DNA of 64,000 nucleotides, from NCBI GenBank assembly GCA_947426945.1, contig CANEFX010000010.1, forward strand, positions 1 through 64,000. The letters run 5' to 3'. The notes under the pieces are model-generated. The model had not been told where the DNA came from. It searched no databases and saw only the letters and a program-made list of their open reading frames with translations. This document shows, piece by piece, positions 25,723-33,549 of the stretch; position 1 is the first letter of the stretch, and each line of letters begins with the position of its first letter. A program made the translations under genes and the position numbers. Source of the DNA: an uncultured Bacillota bacterium (GTDB lineage: Bacteria; Bacillota; Clostridia; Oscillospirales; Oscillospiraceae).

Positions 25723-26453
25723 AGCGCCCCCTCCCCTCTGGCCCGCAGAACAGCCTCTCCCACGATCAGATCCAGGGGGGTGGTAATTTTGATATTTTCC
25801 CGGCTGCCCCGGGTCAGGGTGACCGGCATCCCCAGCCGCTCTACCGCGCCGCAGTCGTCGGTGAGCAGCTCGCCGTCCTCCAGCGCCTTCTGCACCGCCC
25901 CTTTGATCAGTCCGGCCTCAAAAATTTGAGGGGTCTGCACCGCCCACAGCTGGGCACGGTCCACCGTCTCTGTCGTCCGGCCTCCCTCCGCCCGCTTAAC
26001 GGTATCGGTCAGCGGAAGAGCGGGGGCGGCGGCCCCGGAGGCAGCGGCGGCCGCCGCCGCCTCCTGTATGATCTCCTGGCTCACCAGCGGCCGGGCTCCG
26101 TCGTGGATGGCAATCAGCTCCGCTTCGGCGCTGACTTCCCGCAGGCCGGCCTGGACGGAGTGTATGCGCTCCTCCCCTCCTACCACCACCTTGGTCACCT
26201 TGTCAAAGGCAAAATCCCTACAGATGCGGCCCACCTCCACCAGCAGGTCCTCCCGGGTGACCACCACCACCTCGTCCACGGCGGCACAGTCCTGAAAGGC
26301 ATAGAGGGTGTGGACCAGTACGGGCAGTTCCCCCAGAGGGGCCAGCACCTTGTCAATCCCCTCCATCCGGCGGGCAGATCCGGCCGCCACAATCACCGCC
26401 GCGCATCTGGGCGCCGCGGACTTCTTTTTAAACAGAGACAGCAGTCCAGCCAT
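25719..26453 (-). CDS. ispD: 2-C-methyl-D-erythritol 4-phosphate cytidylyltransferase
   Basis: This 244-residue nucleotidyltransferase transfers CMP from CTP to methylerythritol phosphate. The CTP-binding loop is [16 protein letters not shown] (about 20-35), followed by [10 protein letters not shown] and IHDGARPLV. The start at 26453 follows GAGGAGCGAGGAGC; the extension to 26543 is not supported. The order carD-ispD-ispF is common in Clostridia. Confidence 0.96.
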   Translation of the reverse strand: MAGLLSLFKKKSAAPRCAAVIVAAGSARRMEGIDKVLAPLGELPVLVHTLYAFQDCAAVDEVVVVTREDLLVEVGRICRDFAFDKVTKVVVGGEERIHSVQAGLREVSAEAELIAIHDGARPLVSQEIIQEAAAAAAASGAAAPALPLTDTVKRAEGGRTTETVDRAQLWAVQTPQIFEAGLIKGAVQKALEDGELLTDDCGAVERLGMPVTLTRGSRENIKITTPLDLIVGEAVLRARGEGAL

Positions 26454-26546
26454 GCTCCTCGCTCCTCTCCCATAGTTCAGTATACAAAATGCGGCGGCCT
26501 TTTCATTCCCCTCCGGAACAAAAAAGCCGCCCCGATTTCTCAAAGC

Positions 26547-27023
26547 TTATGCCAGCGCGGTATTCAGCTCTTCTTCTACCGACTCGTAGCTGACGCTCTT
26601 GGACAGCACAATCTCAGAGATAAGGATCTGCTTTGCGGAGTGGAGCATCTTCCGTTCGCCGGTGGACAGACCCCGCTTCTGGTCCCGGATGGTCAGGCCC
26701 TTGATTACCCGGGCCACCTCCAGCAGGTCTCCGCTCTTCATCCGCTCCATATTTTCCCGGTAGCGGTGGTTCCAGTTGGCCGTCATCTCCACCTGAATAT
26801 CGGGGATGGCGGCCATTACACGGTCGGCCTGCTCCCGGTCCACCACCGGACGCACACCGATCTCCTCGCAGTTCTCCGTGGGAACCATTACCACCATGGA
26901 ACGGTTGGGCAGCTGAAGGATATAATAATCCCGCACCACGCTGTCCACCGTCTTCTGGACGATGCTGTCCACCACGCCCGCCCCGTACATGGGGTGGACC
27001 ACCTTATCCCCAATCTGGTACAC
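26547..27023 (-). CDS. carD: CarD/CdnL-type transcription regulator
   Basis: A 158-residue protein with an N-terminal Tudor-like RNA-polymerase interaction domain (YQIGDKVVHPMYGAGVVDSI) and a helical C-terminal domain. CarD proteins bind the polymerase beta subunit and stabilise open complexes at promoters. A GTG start at 27023 follows AGTGAGGTAGCAG. It has its own promoter (27090-27118). Confidence 0.92.
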   Translation of the reverse strand: MYQIGDKVVHPMYGAGVVDSIVQKTVDSVVRDYYILQLPNRSMVVMVPTENCEEIGVRPVVDREQADRVMAAIPDIQVEMTANWNHRYRENMERMKSGDLLEVARVIKGLTIRDQKRGLSTGERKMLHSAKQILISEIVLSKSVSYESVEEELNTALA

Positions 27024-27089
27024 CTGCTACCTCACTTTCTCTCATCCAATCACGGCTTTTTTCCACGTCTCCTTCATATATCTGATATG

Positions 27090-27118
27090 ATTATAACAAA
27101 TTTTGCCTGCTTTTGCAA
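27090..27118 (-). promoter_or_regulatory. SigA-type promoter of carD
   Basis: On the minus strand TTGCAA (27113-27118) and TATAAT (27090-27095) are separated by 17 bp and lie 67 bp before the GTG start. Confidence 0.75.
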
Positions 27119-27143
27119 GGGAAAAACCATATTTTTAAGAAAA

Positions 27144-27172
27144 CCGGCGTATCGGAAAGACCGATACGCCGA
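27144..27172 (-). terminator. Terminator of the gcdC-gcdB transcript
   Basis: CGGCGTATCGG / CCGATACGCCG (11 bp, AAAGA loop) lies 33 bp after the gcdB stop and is followed on the minus strand by TTTTCTTAAAAAT. It marks the end of the glutamate-fermentation cluster. Confidence 0.8.
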
Positions 27173-27204
27173 TTTGATGCGCGAAAAAACAGGACTTTTG
27201 GCGT

Positions 27205-28362
27205 TTAGCCGCCGAACACCTTGATCATGAAGCCGGCCGCACAGGCGGAACCGATCACGCCGGCCACGTTGGGACCCATGGCGTGCATAAGCAGGAAGTT
27301 GGAGGGGTTCTCCTTCTGACCCACATTCTGGGCCACACGGGCGGCCATAGGCACGGCGGACACGCCGGCGGAGCCGATCAGAGGATTGACCTTGCCCTTG
27401 GTCAGCACATACATCACGTCGCCCAGGATCAGGCCGCCGGCGGTGGACAGCAGGAAGGCGGTCAGGCCCAGCGCGATGATGGACAGGGTCTGGAAGGTCA
27501 GGAAGCTGGAAGCAGTAGCCTTAAAGCCCACGGACAGGCCCAGGGGGATGGTGACAATGTTAATCAGCGCGTTCTGGGCGGTATCGGACAGGCGCTCAGT
27601 GACGCCGCACTCACGGAACAGGTTGCCCAGCATGAGCATACCGATCAGGGGGGCGGTGTCGGGGATGAGCAGCACCACAAAGATGGTCACGGCGATGGGG
27701 AAGATAATCTTCTCGGTCTGAGAGACCTTGCGCAGCTGGCTCATCTTGACCTGGCGGGCCTCCTTGGTGGTCAGCAGCTTCATCAGAGGCGGCTGAATCA
27801 TGGGGATCAGGGCCATGTAGGAGTAAGCCGCGATAGCGATGGCGGGCAGAAGCTCAACCGCCAACTTTGAGGCTGTCAGGATGGCGGTGGGGCCGTCGGC
27901 GCCGCCGATGACGCCGATGGCGGCGGCCTCGCTGGGATTGAAGCCCAGAACCAGAGCCATCAGGAAAGCGGCGAAAATACCCATCTGAGCGGCGGCGCCC
28001 AGCAGCAGGGAGGTGGGGTTGGCCAGCAGGGGACCGAAGTCCGTCATCGCGCCGATCCCCATAAAGATAATCGACGGATAGATGGCGTACTGCACGCCCT
28101 GATAGAGCACCCACATAAAGCCCACCGTGCCGCTGTGGGTGGCCGCGTCATACACCGGTTCGTTGAACAGGCCGGTGATAGGCAGGTTGGCCAGCAGCAT
28201 ACCGAAAGCGATGGGGACCAGCAGCAGGGGCTCAAAGCCCTTGCCGATGCCCATGTACAGCAGCACACAGGCGATGAACAGCATGATAACAGTCTTGATG
28301 TCCAGAGCGGCAAAGCCGGAACCGGACGCGATGGCGGTCACAACACGAGTGAAAAATTCCAT
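27205..28362 (-). CDS. gcdB: Glutaconyl-CoA decarboxylase beta subunit (Na+ pump)
   Basis: A 385-residue integral membrane protein with about ten hydrophobic segments and the OadB/GcdB/MmdB signatures: LALGFNPSEAAAIGVIGGADGPTAI-type stretch at about 137-160 and a C-terminal MHAMGPNVAGVIGSA. It decarboxylates carboxybiotin and couples this to Na+ export. It is the last gene of the transcript starting at gcdC. The start at 28362 is preceded by GGGAGGGG. Substrate assignment (glutaconyl-CoA rather than oxaloacetate or methylmalonyl-CoA) comes from the neighbouring gct, hgd and gcdA genes. Confidence 0.92.
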   Translation of the reverse strand: MEFFTRVVTAIASGSGFAALDIKTVIMLFIACVLLYMGIGKGFEPLLLVPIAFGMLLANLPITGLFNEPVYDAATHSGTVGFMWVLYQGVQYAIYPSIIFMGIGAMTDFGPLLANPTSLLLGAAAQMGIFAAFLMALVLGFNPSEAAAIGVIGGADGPTAILTASKLAVELLPAIAIAAYSYMALIPMIQPPLMKLLTTKEARQVKMSQLRKVSQTEKIIFPIAVTIFVVLLIPDTAPLIGMLMLGNLFRECGVTERLSDTAQNALINIVTIPLGLSVGFKATASSFLTFQTLSIIALGLTAFLLSTAGGLILGDVMYVLTKGKVNPLIGSAGVSAVPMAARVAQNVGQKENPSNFLLMHAMGPNVAGVIGSACAAGFMIKVFGG

Positions 28363-28377
28363 ACTTTACCCCTCCCT

Positions 28378-29034
28378 TCAACCGATCGTGACCAACAGGT
28401 CATCGGTGTTGACGGCAGTGCCCACAGCGGCGGCCACGGCCTTGACGGTGCCGGCCACGGGGGCGGACACCTCAATCTCCATCTTCATGGCCTCCAGAAC
28501 CACGAGGACATCGCCTGCACTGACAGCTTGGCCCACGGAGCACTCCACCTTGAAGATGTTGCCCGGCATGGGACTCTTCACGGCGGTCTCGCCGGCGGCG
28601 GGCGCGGCCGCGGGAACCGGAGCGGGAGCTGCCGCAGGAGCGGGAGCCGGAGCGGCCACGGGAGCCGGGGCGGCAGGTGCGGGAGCGGCGGCGATGTTGG
28701 TAATCTGGAAGGAACCCATGGGCATGCCGGACTCCTCGGCCACGGCGGCCATCATCACGGCCACCAGCTCGCCGTCGTCCTGAGCGGGCGCGGCGGGAGC
28801 CGCAGCCGGTTTCGGGGCGGGAGCGGGCGCGGCCTTCTTGGCGGGAGCGGCGGCGGGCTTGCGCTTGCCTTCAATCTGCTGTACCACCCAGGAGATAACA
28901 TAGATCACCAGCATGAGCATGGCCAGCATCATAAAGACCACCAGCAGGCCGCAGACGGCCGTCAGCAAGGCCTCAGGCACGGTCAGCGGCTCAAAGGGGT
29001 GCAGGATATACTTGTTAGGATCAGTACTCGGCAT
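28378..29034 (-). CDS. Fusion of OadG/GcdD-like membrane anchor and biotinyl carrier domain
   Basis: This 218-residue protein has one membrane helix (about 28-50, LLVVFMMLAMLMLVIYVISW) as in delta/gamma subunits (GcdD/OadG). Ala/Pro/Lys-rich linkers surround a short GELVAVMMAAVAEE segment, and a C-terminal biotinyl domain carries EAMKMEIE, with the biotinylated lysine. It therefore joins the anchor and the biotin carrier that are separate proteins in Acidaminococcus. It lies directly after a free-standing GcdC, so the complex has two carriers. It probably tethers GcdA to GcdB at the membrane. Confidence 0.85.
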   Translation of the reverse strand: MPSTDPNKYILHPFEPLTVPEALLTAVCGLLVVFMMLAMLMLVIYVISWVVQQIEGKRKPAAAPAKKAAPAPAPKPAAAPAAPAQDDGELVAVMMAAVAEESGMPMGSFQITNIAAAPAPAAPAPVAAPAPAPAAAPAPVPAAAPAAGETAVKSPMPGNIFKVECSVGQAVSAGDVLVVLEAMKMEIEVSAPVAGTVKAVAAAVGTAVNTDDLLVTIG

Positions 29035-29052
29035 AGTCGAAATTCCCCCTTA

Positions 29053-29466
29053 TCAGCCCAGGGTAACCAGCAGGTCGTCGGTATTGACGGCGGTGCCCAC
29101 GGCGGCGGCCACAGCCTTGACGGTACCGGCCACAGGGGCGGAGACCTCGATCTCCATCTTCATGGCCTCCAGAACAATCAGCACATCGCCGGCATTGACG
29201 GACTGACCCACGGAGCATTCCACCTTGAAGATATTGCCGGGCATGGGGCTCTTCACGGCAGTCTCACCGGCGGCGGGGGCGGCGGCAGGAGCAGCAGCGG
29301 GAGCCGGCGCAGGGGCAGCGGCGGGAGCAGCCGGCGCGGCCACGGGGGCGGCAACAGGAGCGGCAGCCACAGGCGCAGGAGCCGCAGGAGCGGCGGGAGC
29401 AGCGGCACCGGTCCTCTCAACGGAGACGCTGTAGACCTTGCCGTTGACGGTCACATTGTAATTCAT
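29053..29466 (-). CDS. gcdC: Glutaconyl-CoA decarboxylase gamma subunit (biotin carrier)
   Basis: A 137-residue protein: short N-terminal beta segment (NYNVTVNGKVYSVSVER), a 45-residue Ala/Pro linker, and a biotinyl domain (about 68-137) with EAMKMEIE. The linker lets the biotin swing between GcdA and GcdB. Its last 75 residues are almost identical to the end of the following fusion protein, differing at only a handful of positions. It has its own promoter at 29586-29615. Confidence 0.9.
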   Translation of the reverse strand: MNYNVTVNGKVYSVSVERTGAAAPAAPAAPAPVAAAPVAAPVAAPAAPAAAPAPAPAAAPAAAPAAGETAVKSPMPGNIFKVECSVGQSVNAGDVLIVLEAMKMEIEVSAPVAGTVKAVAAAVGTAVNTDDLLVTLG

Positions 29467-29585
29467 AACTTCTTTTCCCCTTTACATTAGTTTGTCTCAG
29501 CCTCTGGGCCTACCCCGGACGCCGAAACGCAGCCTTGCGGTTCCCTTCCGTCCGCCGGGACGGGAGAGAAACCGAAATTGGAAAC

Positions 29586-29615
29586 ATTATACCATTTTTG
29601 CAGGAGAACTGTCAA
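29586..29615 (-). promoter_or_regulatory. Strong SigA-type promoter of gcdC-gcdB
   Basis: On the minus strand TTGACA (29610-29615) and TATAAT (29586-29591), both perfect consensus, are spaced by 18 bp. They lie 120 bp before the gcdC start, leaving a long 5' leader. This splits the cluster into at least two transcripts. The rest of the 29467-29721 gap has only a GC-rich palindrome (29686-29712). Confidence 0.8.
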
Positions 29616-29685
29616 TATGGCATTCTGCGGCCTTCTCACAACTGAACGCTTTTTTTACGGCGCCGCTGGGGCCGGCGTGTTTCCA

Positions 29686-29712
29686 GCGGGGCGGCACAGA
29701 GGCCGCCCCCGC
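29686..29712. repeat. GC-rich palindrome, GGGGCGGC type
   Basis: GCGGGGCGGC / GCCGCCCCCGC flank a CACAGAG-like loop just after the hgdB stop. A near copy is at 33517-33545 and a looser one near 35560-35595. It may end the hgd transcript. Confidence 0.55.
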
Positions 29713-29721
29713 CGGGAATTC

Positions 29722-30858
29722 TTACAGCACGTCGGCGAAAGCCTGGATGGCGGTGCTGGCCTGGCCAAAGTCCCGCATCTGCTGGTCCACGCCCAGCTTG
29801 ATATGAGGGATTCCGGCAGCGTCCAGCGCCTTCTTGAAATAGGGGTACTCCATCTCCTCGGGGTCGCAGAACTGCTGCATGAACAGCACCAGGCCCTGGG
29901 CGCCCGAGTCCTTCACCTGTTTGACCACAAAATCGGCCCGGCGGTTCTGGTTGGAGAACTCGTCGTAAAGCAGCACGTCGTAGTCCTGGTCGGCAAACTG
30001 CTGGGCCAGAGCCATCATGGGGTCGCCGGTCTCTGCGGCGTCCACCCGGATCATACGGCTCTCATGGGCCACATCATCGGCCACAATGGCGATCTTGTTG
30101 TCGTCGAAGATCTGTAGCAGCTTGGGATTGTCGCAGATAATACCGGAGGTGACCACCTTCTTGCCCTTCCAGTCGCAGGGAGGCAGAGCGCGCAACTCGG
30201 CGTTCAGGGCCTCCACCTTGGCGGTATGATCATCCTTAATCATGAACCATGCAGAGCGCAGCACGGCGGAGCGGCTGACGGCGGAAATCACGTCCGGGTG
30301 CTCCCCGGCCAGCTTGACAAACTCCCGACGGGCGGCCCGGCTGCGGTTGTATACCTTGATGGCCTCCCGCAGGGCCTCGTCGGTGATGGTGTTGCCGGAG
30401 ATCTTCTCCAGCTCACCCTTTACGTGCTGATACTGGTCCATGGTAAACTGGAGACCGAAGGCGGGCTTGCGCTGCTGGGGATGGGCCAGGAAGATGCAGG
30501 GCAGCTTATCCTTCATGGCCACCCGGAAATTCTGGCTCATGGGGCGCAGGGTGTCGCAGATGGTGGGGGTAATCAGGCCGTCCAGGTCGTCCAGGGTGCC
30601 GTCCAGCAGCATCTCCAGGGCCAGCTGGGCGATGGTGCAGTAAAAGGTGGCGCAGTACTCCTTGGCCATGGAGATGGTCTTCTTGTTGCTGCCCCAGATA
30701 CCCATGGGCACCATGCCGGCGGCATACACCAGCTCTTCGGGAGCGTAGTAGGGCAGAACGCCGACGACCTTCTTGCCCTCGGCCTTGAAGGCCTTGATCT
30801 GGCGGTGGGGGTGCTCGGAAACCTCGGCAAATTCCTTCAAAAGTACTTCAATGCTCAT
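29722..30858 (-). CDS. hgdB: (R)-2-hydroxyglutaryl-CoA dehydratase beta subunit
   Basis: A 378-residue protein of the HgdB/FldC dehydratase family, which carries a [4Fe-4S] cluster and removes water from 2-hydroxyglutaryl-CoA by a ketyl-radical route. Recognisable parts are VGVLPYYAPEELVYAAGM near residue 35, TPTICDTLRP (about 97) and LFMQQFCDPEE (about 325), with cysteines as likely cluster ligands. It starts three bases after the hgdA stop, and the two subunits form the active heterodimer. Confidence 0.93.
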   Translation of the reverse strand: MSIEVLLKEFAEVSEHPHRQIKAFKAEGKKVVGVLPYYAPEELVYAAGMVPMGIWGSNKKTISMAKEYCATFYCTIAQLALEMLLDGTLDDLDGLITPTICDTLRPMSQNFRVAMKDKLPCIFLAHPQQRKPAFGLQFTMDQYQHVKGELEKISGNTITDEALREAIKVYNRSRAARREFVKLAGEHPDVISAVSRSAVLRSAWFMIKDDHTAKVEALNAELRALPPCDWKGKKVVTSGIICDNPKLLQIFDDNKIAIVADDVAHESRMIRVDAAETGDPMMALAQQFADQDYDVLLYDEFSNQNRRADFVVKQVKDSGAQGLVLFMQQFCDPEEMEYPYFKKALDAAGIPHIKLGVDQQMRDFGQASTAIQAFADVL

Positions 30859-30861
30859 TGC

Positions 30862-32316
30862 TCAGCCCTCCTTATTCTCGGCGTTGGCCTCCATGGCCTC
30901 CACCAGTCCCTGGACGCGGGTCTCATACTGGGCCTCGTTGAAGTTCCGGGGGTCGGCCTGGTCGCCGTCGAAGCCGGCGCAGGGGATCCCCAGGTCCTCG
31001 GTGAAGCGGCGCTGCATCTCGGCCATGTAGCCCGACCAGGGTTTGCAGGAGCGGTTGTAGTGGACCAGCACGCCGTCCACCTTATTGTCCTTGCAGATAC
31101 CCTCACGCCAGGACACGCCCTGCTCGATGCACACGGAGTTGGGGGCTTTGTAGTAGGCGCGGACCATCTCGTCCATGTTGTTGTACACGAAGCCGAAAGC
31201 GGGGGCGTATACCACGGCGGTGACGTTGACGCCGTGCTCCTTCAGAGGCTTGAACAGATTGGGCAGCTTGGGCCAGCAGGGGATACCCTCAAACATGACC
31301 CGGTACTTCTCGGGGAAGGGGGTGGTGGACTTGCCCACCTTCACGGCCTCAGCCAGGTCCTTCTCCAGCTGCTCGAAGGCCTCGGCGGCCTGGACGCGGC
31401 CCCGGGCGGTAACCACGTCAGCCATGTGGTTGAACAGGTCGAAACCGGAGTAGGGCGCAGGCTTGTACTGCAGGTAGTCGCACACCCGCAGCCAGGCGCT
31501 GGCTGTACGGTTGGCGTTCTTGCAGGCCTCGTTGAACTTCTCCTCGTCAAACTTCTTGCCGGTCAGCTCCTCCAGCTGCTTGATGGCGTGGTCGAACTGG
31601 GCGCGGACGTAGGCCACGTTGGTGTCGTGGACCTCCACGGTGTTGTTGTAGGGGATGTCGATCATGATCAGGGGCACGTTGCACATCCGGGCAATGTTCT
31701 CATACCACTTGGTCATGCAGTTGCAGATGTTGTTGCAGCACAGCACGAAATCAGGCTGGGGCATGCGCATCTGCCGGTAGGGCTTGATGGCTTCCCGGCG
31801 GAAGTTCTTGTAGGCGATCTCCTTCTCGGTGGTCTCAGGCAGAGCCTCGATTTCATAGATGTCGTCCAGCACGGTGTAGGGCTGCATGGTCTTGGGATCC
31901 TTCTTGGGCTTGCCGGTCTCGGGGTCGATGACCACCTTGCCGTCGGCATCCTTCAAAGGACGGCCGCTGGCGGGGTTGATGACATACTCCAGAGTCTCAG
32001 GGTCAAACTTGCGGGAGGCCCGCTTGCCGGCTGCGTAGGCCAGGGAAATACGGGCGTAGCCGCAGATATCGTTGTCAAAGCCCAGCTCCTCGGCGGCCTT
32101 GCACATGATTTCACCGTCCCGGTTGGCGGCAATGCCGGCGGCCTGGTTCTCAGGGTACATCACGTTCAAGCCAAAGGCCTCGGCCAGCTCACAGGGGAAC
32201 TTGGAGCTGGACCAGCCCACCAGCTTGCCCTCCTTCTTGGCCACGCGGGCGTCGGCGTAGACGTCCTCAACCACTTTACGCAGCGCCAACACGCCGGGGC
32301 TTACTTCTTTTGCCAT
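30862..32316 (-). CDS. hgdA: (R)-2-hydroxyglutaryl-CoA dehydratase alpha subunit
   Basis: This 484-residue partner of HgdB has the family features VGWSSSKFPCELAEAFG near residue 34, PDFVLCCNNICNCMTKWYEN (about 190-209) and HYNRSCKPWSGYMAEMQRR (about 425-443). The cysteines bind its [4Fe-4S] cluster. It needs ATP-driven electron injection by HgdC, encoded just upstream. An insertion of Lys/Pro-rich sequence (about 115-145) contains PASGRPLKDADGK. GGAGG precedes the ATG. Confidence 0.93.
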   Translation of the reverse strand: MAKEVSPGVLALRKVVEDVYADARVAKKEGKLVGWSSSKFPCELAEAFGLNVMYPENQAAGIAANRDGEIMCKAAEELGFDNDICGYARISLAYAAGKRASRKFDPETLEYVINPASGRPLKDADGKVVIDPETGKPKKDPKTMQPYTVLDDIYEIEALPETTEKEIAYKNFRREAIKPYRQMRMPQPDFVLCCNNICNCMTKWYENIARMCNVPLIMIDIPYNNTVEVHDTNVAYVRAQFDHAIKQLEELTGKKFDEEKFNEACKNANRTASAWLRVCDYLQYKPAPYSGFDLFNHMADVVTARGRVQAAEAFEQLEKDLAEAVKVGKSTTPFPEKYRVMFEGIPCWPKLPNLFKPLKEHGVNVTAVVYAPAFGFVYNNMDEMVRAYYKAPNSVCIEQGVSWREGICKDNKVDGVLVHYNRSCKPWSGYMAEMQRRFTEDLGIPCAGFDGDQADPRNFNEAQYETRVQGLVEAMEANAENKEG

Positions 32317-32355
32317 GGTAAATTCCTCCTAACCAAATTTGTATTGTGTCAGGTT

Positions 32356-32426
32356 GTAGGGGCGGATATCATCCGCCCGAAAATGATACGAAACAACTAC
32401 GGCGGGCGGATCATATCCGCCCCTAC
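32356..32426. repeat. GGGGCGGATATCATCCGCCC palindromic element, copy 1
   Basis: GTAGGGGCGGATATC ATCCGCCCG at the left pairs with CGGGCGGAT CATATCCGCCCCTAC at the right, giving a long imperfect hairpin of about 71 bp between hgdA and the tiny membrane gene. A second copy with the same arms is at 33437-33504. Confidence 0.7.
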
Positions 32427-32433
32427 GGGTGCG

Positions 32434-32610
32434 TCATTTGTCCTTTGTAAACGCGCCGATTCCGGCGATGACCAGTCCCGCCAGGCCGAACAGCATGGCG
32501 AACTGGTCCTGACTGAGCAAATTGCCCACCAGATGGCGGACCCAGCCGTCACACATCATAGACAAAATGGCGAACAAAATCAGGGCGATGCCAAACAAAA
32601 CTTTTTTCAT
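32434..32610 (-). CDS. Tiny two-helix membrane protein coupled to hgdC
   Basis: A 58-residue protein with two hydrophobic helices ([20 protein letters not shown] and [18 protein letters not shown]). Its ATG overlaps the hgdC stop by four bases (ATGA), so it is translationally coupled to the dehydratase activator. No family is recognised and no function can be given; a membrane attachment or electron-supply role for HgdC is speculation. Confidence 0.65.
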   Translation of the reverse strand: MKKVLFGIALILFAILSMMCDGWVRHLVGNLLSQDQFAMLFGLAGLVIAGIGAFTKDK

Positions 32611-33401
32611 GTCTTCTGCGCCTTCTGATACTTCTGCCAGGCGAACAGGGCGGCACCCAGGGCACCGTTGTACTGGGTGAGGGGCGAGGTGTGGATTTCC
32701 CGGCCCAGGGCTTCCTGGAGGGCGTTGACCACCCCGGTGTTCTGGGCCACGCCGCCGGTCATGACCACTTGGTCCTGGACTCCGATGCGGTGGGCCAAGC
32801 CGGCCACACGGCTGGCCACAGACTGGTGGATGCCGTTGATGATGTCGCACTTGTCGGTGCCCATGGACAGCTGGCTGATGACCTCGCTCTCAGCGAAGAC
32901 GGTGCAGGTGGAGCTGATGCCCACATACTTGGTGGACTGGGCCCCCAAGGTGCCTAAATCCTCCACGTCCACCTCCAGCACCCGGGCCATCACGTCCAGG
33001 AACCGGCCGGTGCCGGCGGCACACTTATCGTTCATCTGGAAGTTGGTCATTACGCCGTTTTCCACCCGCATGACCTTCACGTCCTGACCGCCGATGTCGA
33101 TGACCGTGCGCACCTGGGGGAACAGGAAGCCCGCTCCCTTGCCGTGACAGCTCAGCTCGCTCATCTGGTCGTCGGCGAACTCCTCCAGGGAGTTGCGGCC
33201 GTAGCCGGTGGCCAGGATAAAGGCCATGTCCTCCCGGGTCTTGCCGGCCTCCTGGAGCACCTGCTCAATGGCCCGCTGGGGACCGCTGGTGCCTGCCCCC
33301 ACGTCAATGAGGGACTTGGCCACGATCTCTTTACCGTCGGCCAGCATGATACACTTGGACGCGGTGGAACCAATGTCGATTCCCAGGGTGTAGATACTCA
33401 T
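32607..33401 (-). CDS. hgdC: Activator (component D/archerase) of 2-hydroxyglutaryl-CoA dehydratase
   Basis: A 264-residue ASKHA-fold ATPase. The phosphate-binding motif is [13 protein letters not shown]; Cys127 ([10 protein letters not shown]) and Cys166 ([12 protein letters not shown]) match the ligands of the homodimer-bridging [4Fe-4S] cluster. It uses two ATP to drive a low-potential electron into HgdAB. It lies between gcdA and hgdA and is bracketed by two copies of the GGATATC repeat. Confidence 0.95.
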   Translation of the reverse strand: MSIYTLGIDIGSTASKCIMLADGKEIVAKSLIDVGAGTSGPQRAIEQVLQEAGKTREDMAFILATGYGRNSLEEFADDQMSELSCHGKGAGFLFPQVRTVIDIGGQDVKVMRVENGVMTNFQMNDKCAAGTGRFLDVMARVLEVDVEDLGTLGAQSTKYVGISSTCTVFAESEVISQLSMGTDKCDIINGIHQSVASRVAGLAHRIGVQDQVVMTGGVAQNTGVVNALQEALGREIHTSPLTQYNGALGAALFAWQKYQKAQKT

Positions 33402-33436
33402 AGGTTTGTTCTCCTTGTGTTCTTGTAAGGCCGTGT

Positions 33437-33545
33437 GTAGGGGCGGATATCATCCGCCCGCACACACAAACCTTCCCAAACGGGCGGATAATATCCGCCC
33501 CTACAGGCGATGGTTTGGCGGGGCGGCGCAGAGGCCGCCCCCTGC
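33437..33545. repeat. GGATATC palindromic element copy 2 followed by GGGGCGGC palindrome
   Basis: GTAGGGGCGGATATC...GGATAATATCCGCCCCTAC (33437-33504) repeats the element at 32356. It is followed directly by GGCGGGGCGGC...GCCGCCCCCTGCC (33517-33545), a copy of the palindrome at 29686. The pair fills the gcdA-hgdC gap. Confidence 0.7.
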
Positions 33546-33549
33546 CCGA

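Noticed and set aside
30226..32628. A very long open frame (about 800 codons) on the plus strand
   Set aside because: It is the mirror image of hgdA and hgdB in GC-rich, codon-biased DNA; the translation is a His/Leu/Gly/Val-rich shadow without domains. The same holds for long plus-strand frames at 33406-35391 and 35668-38004.
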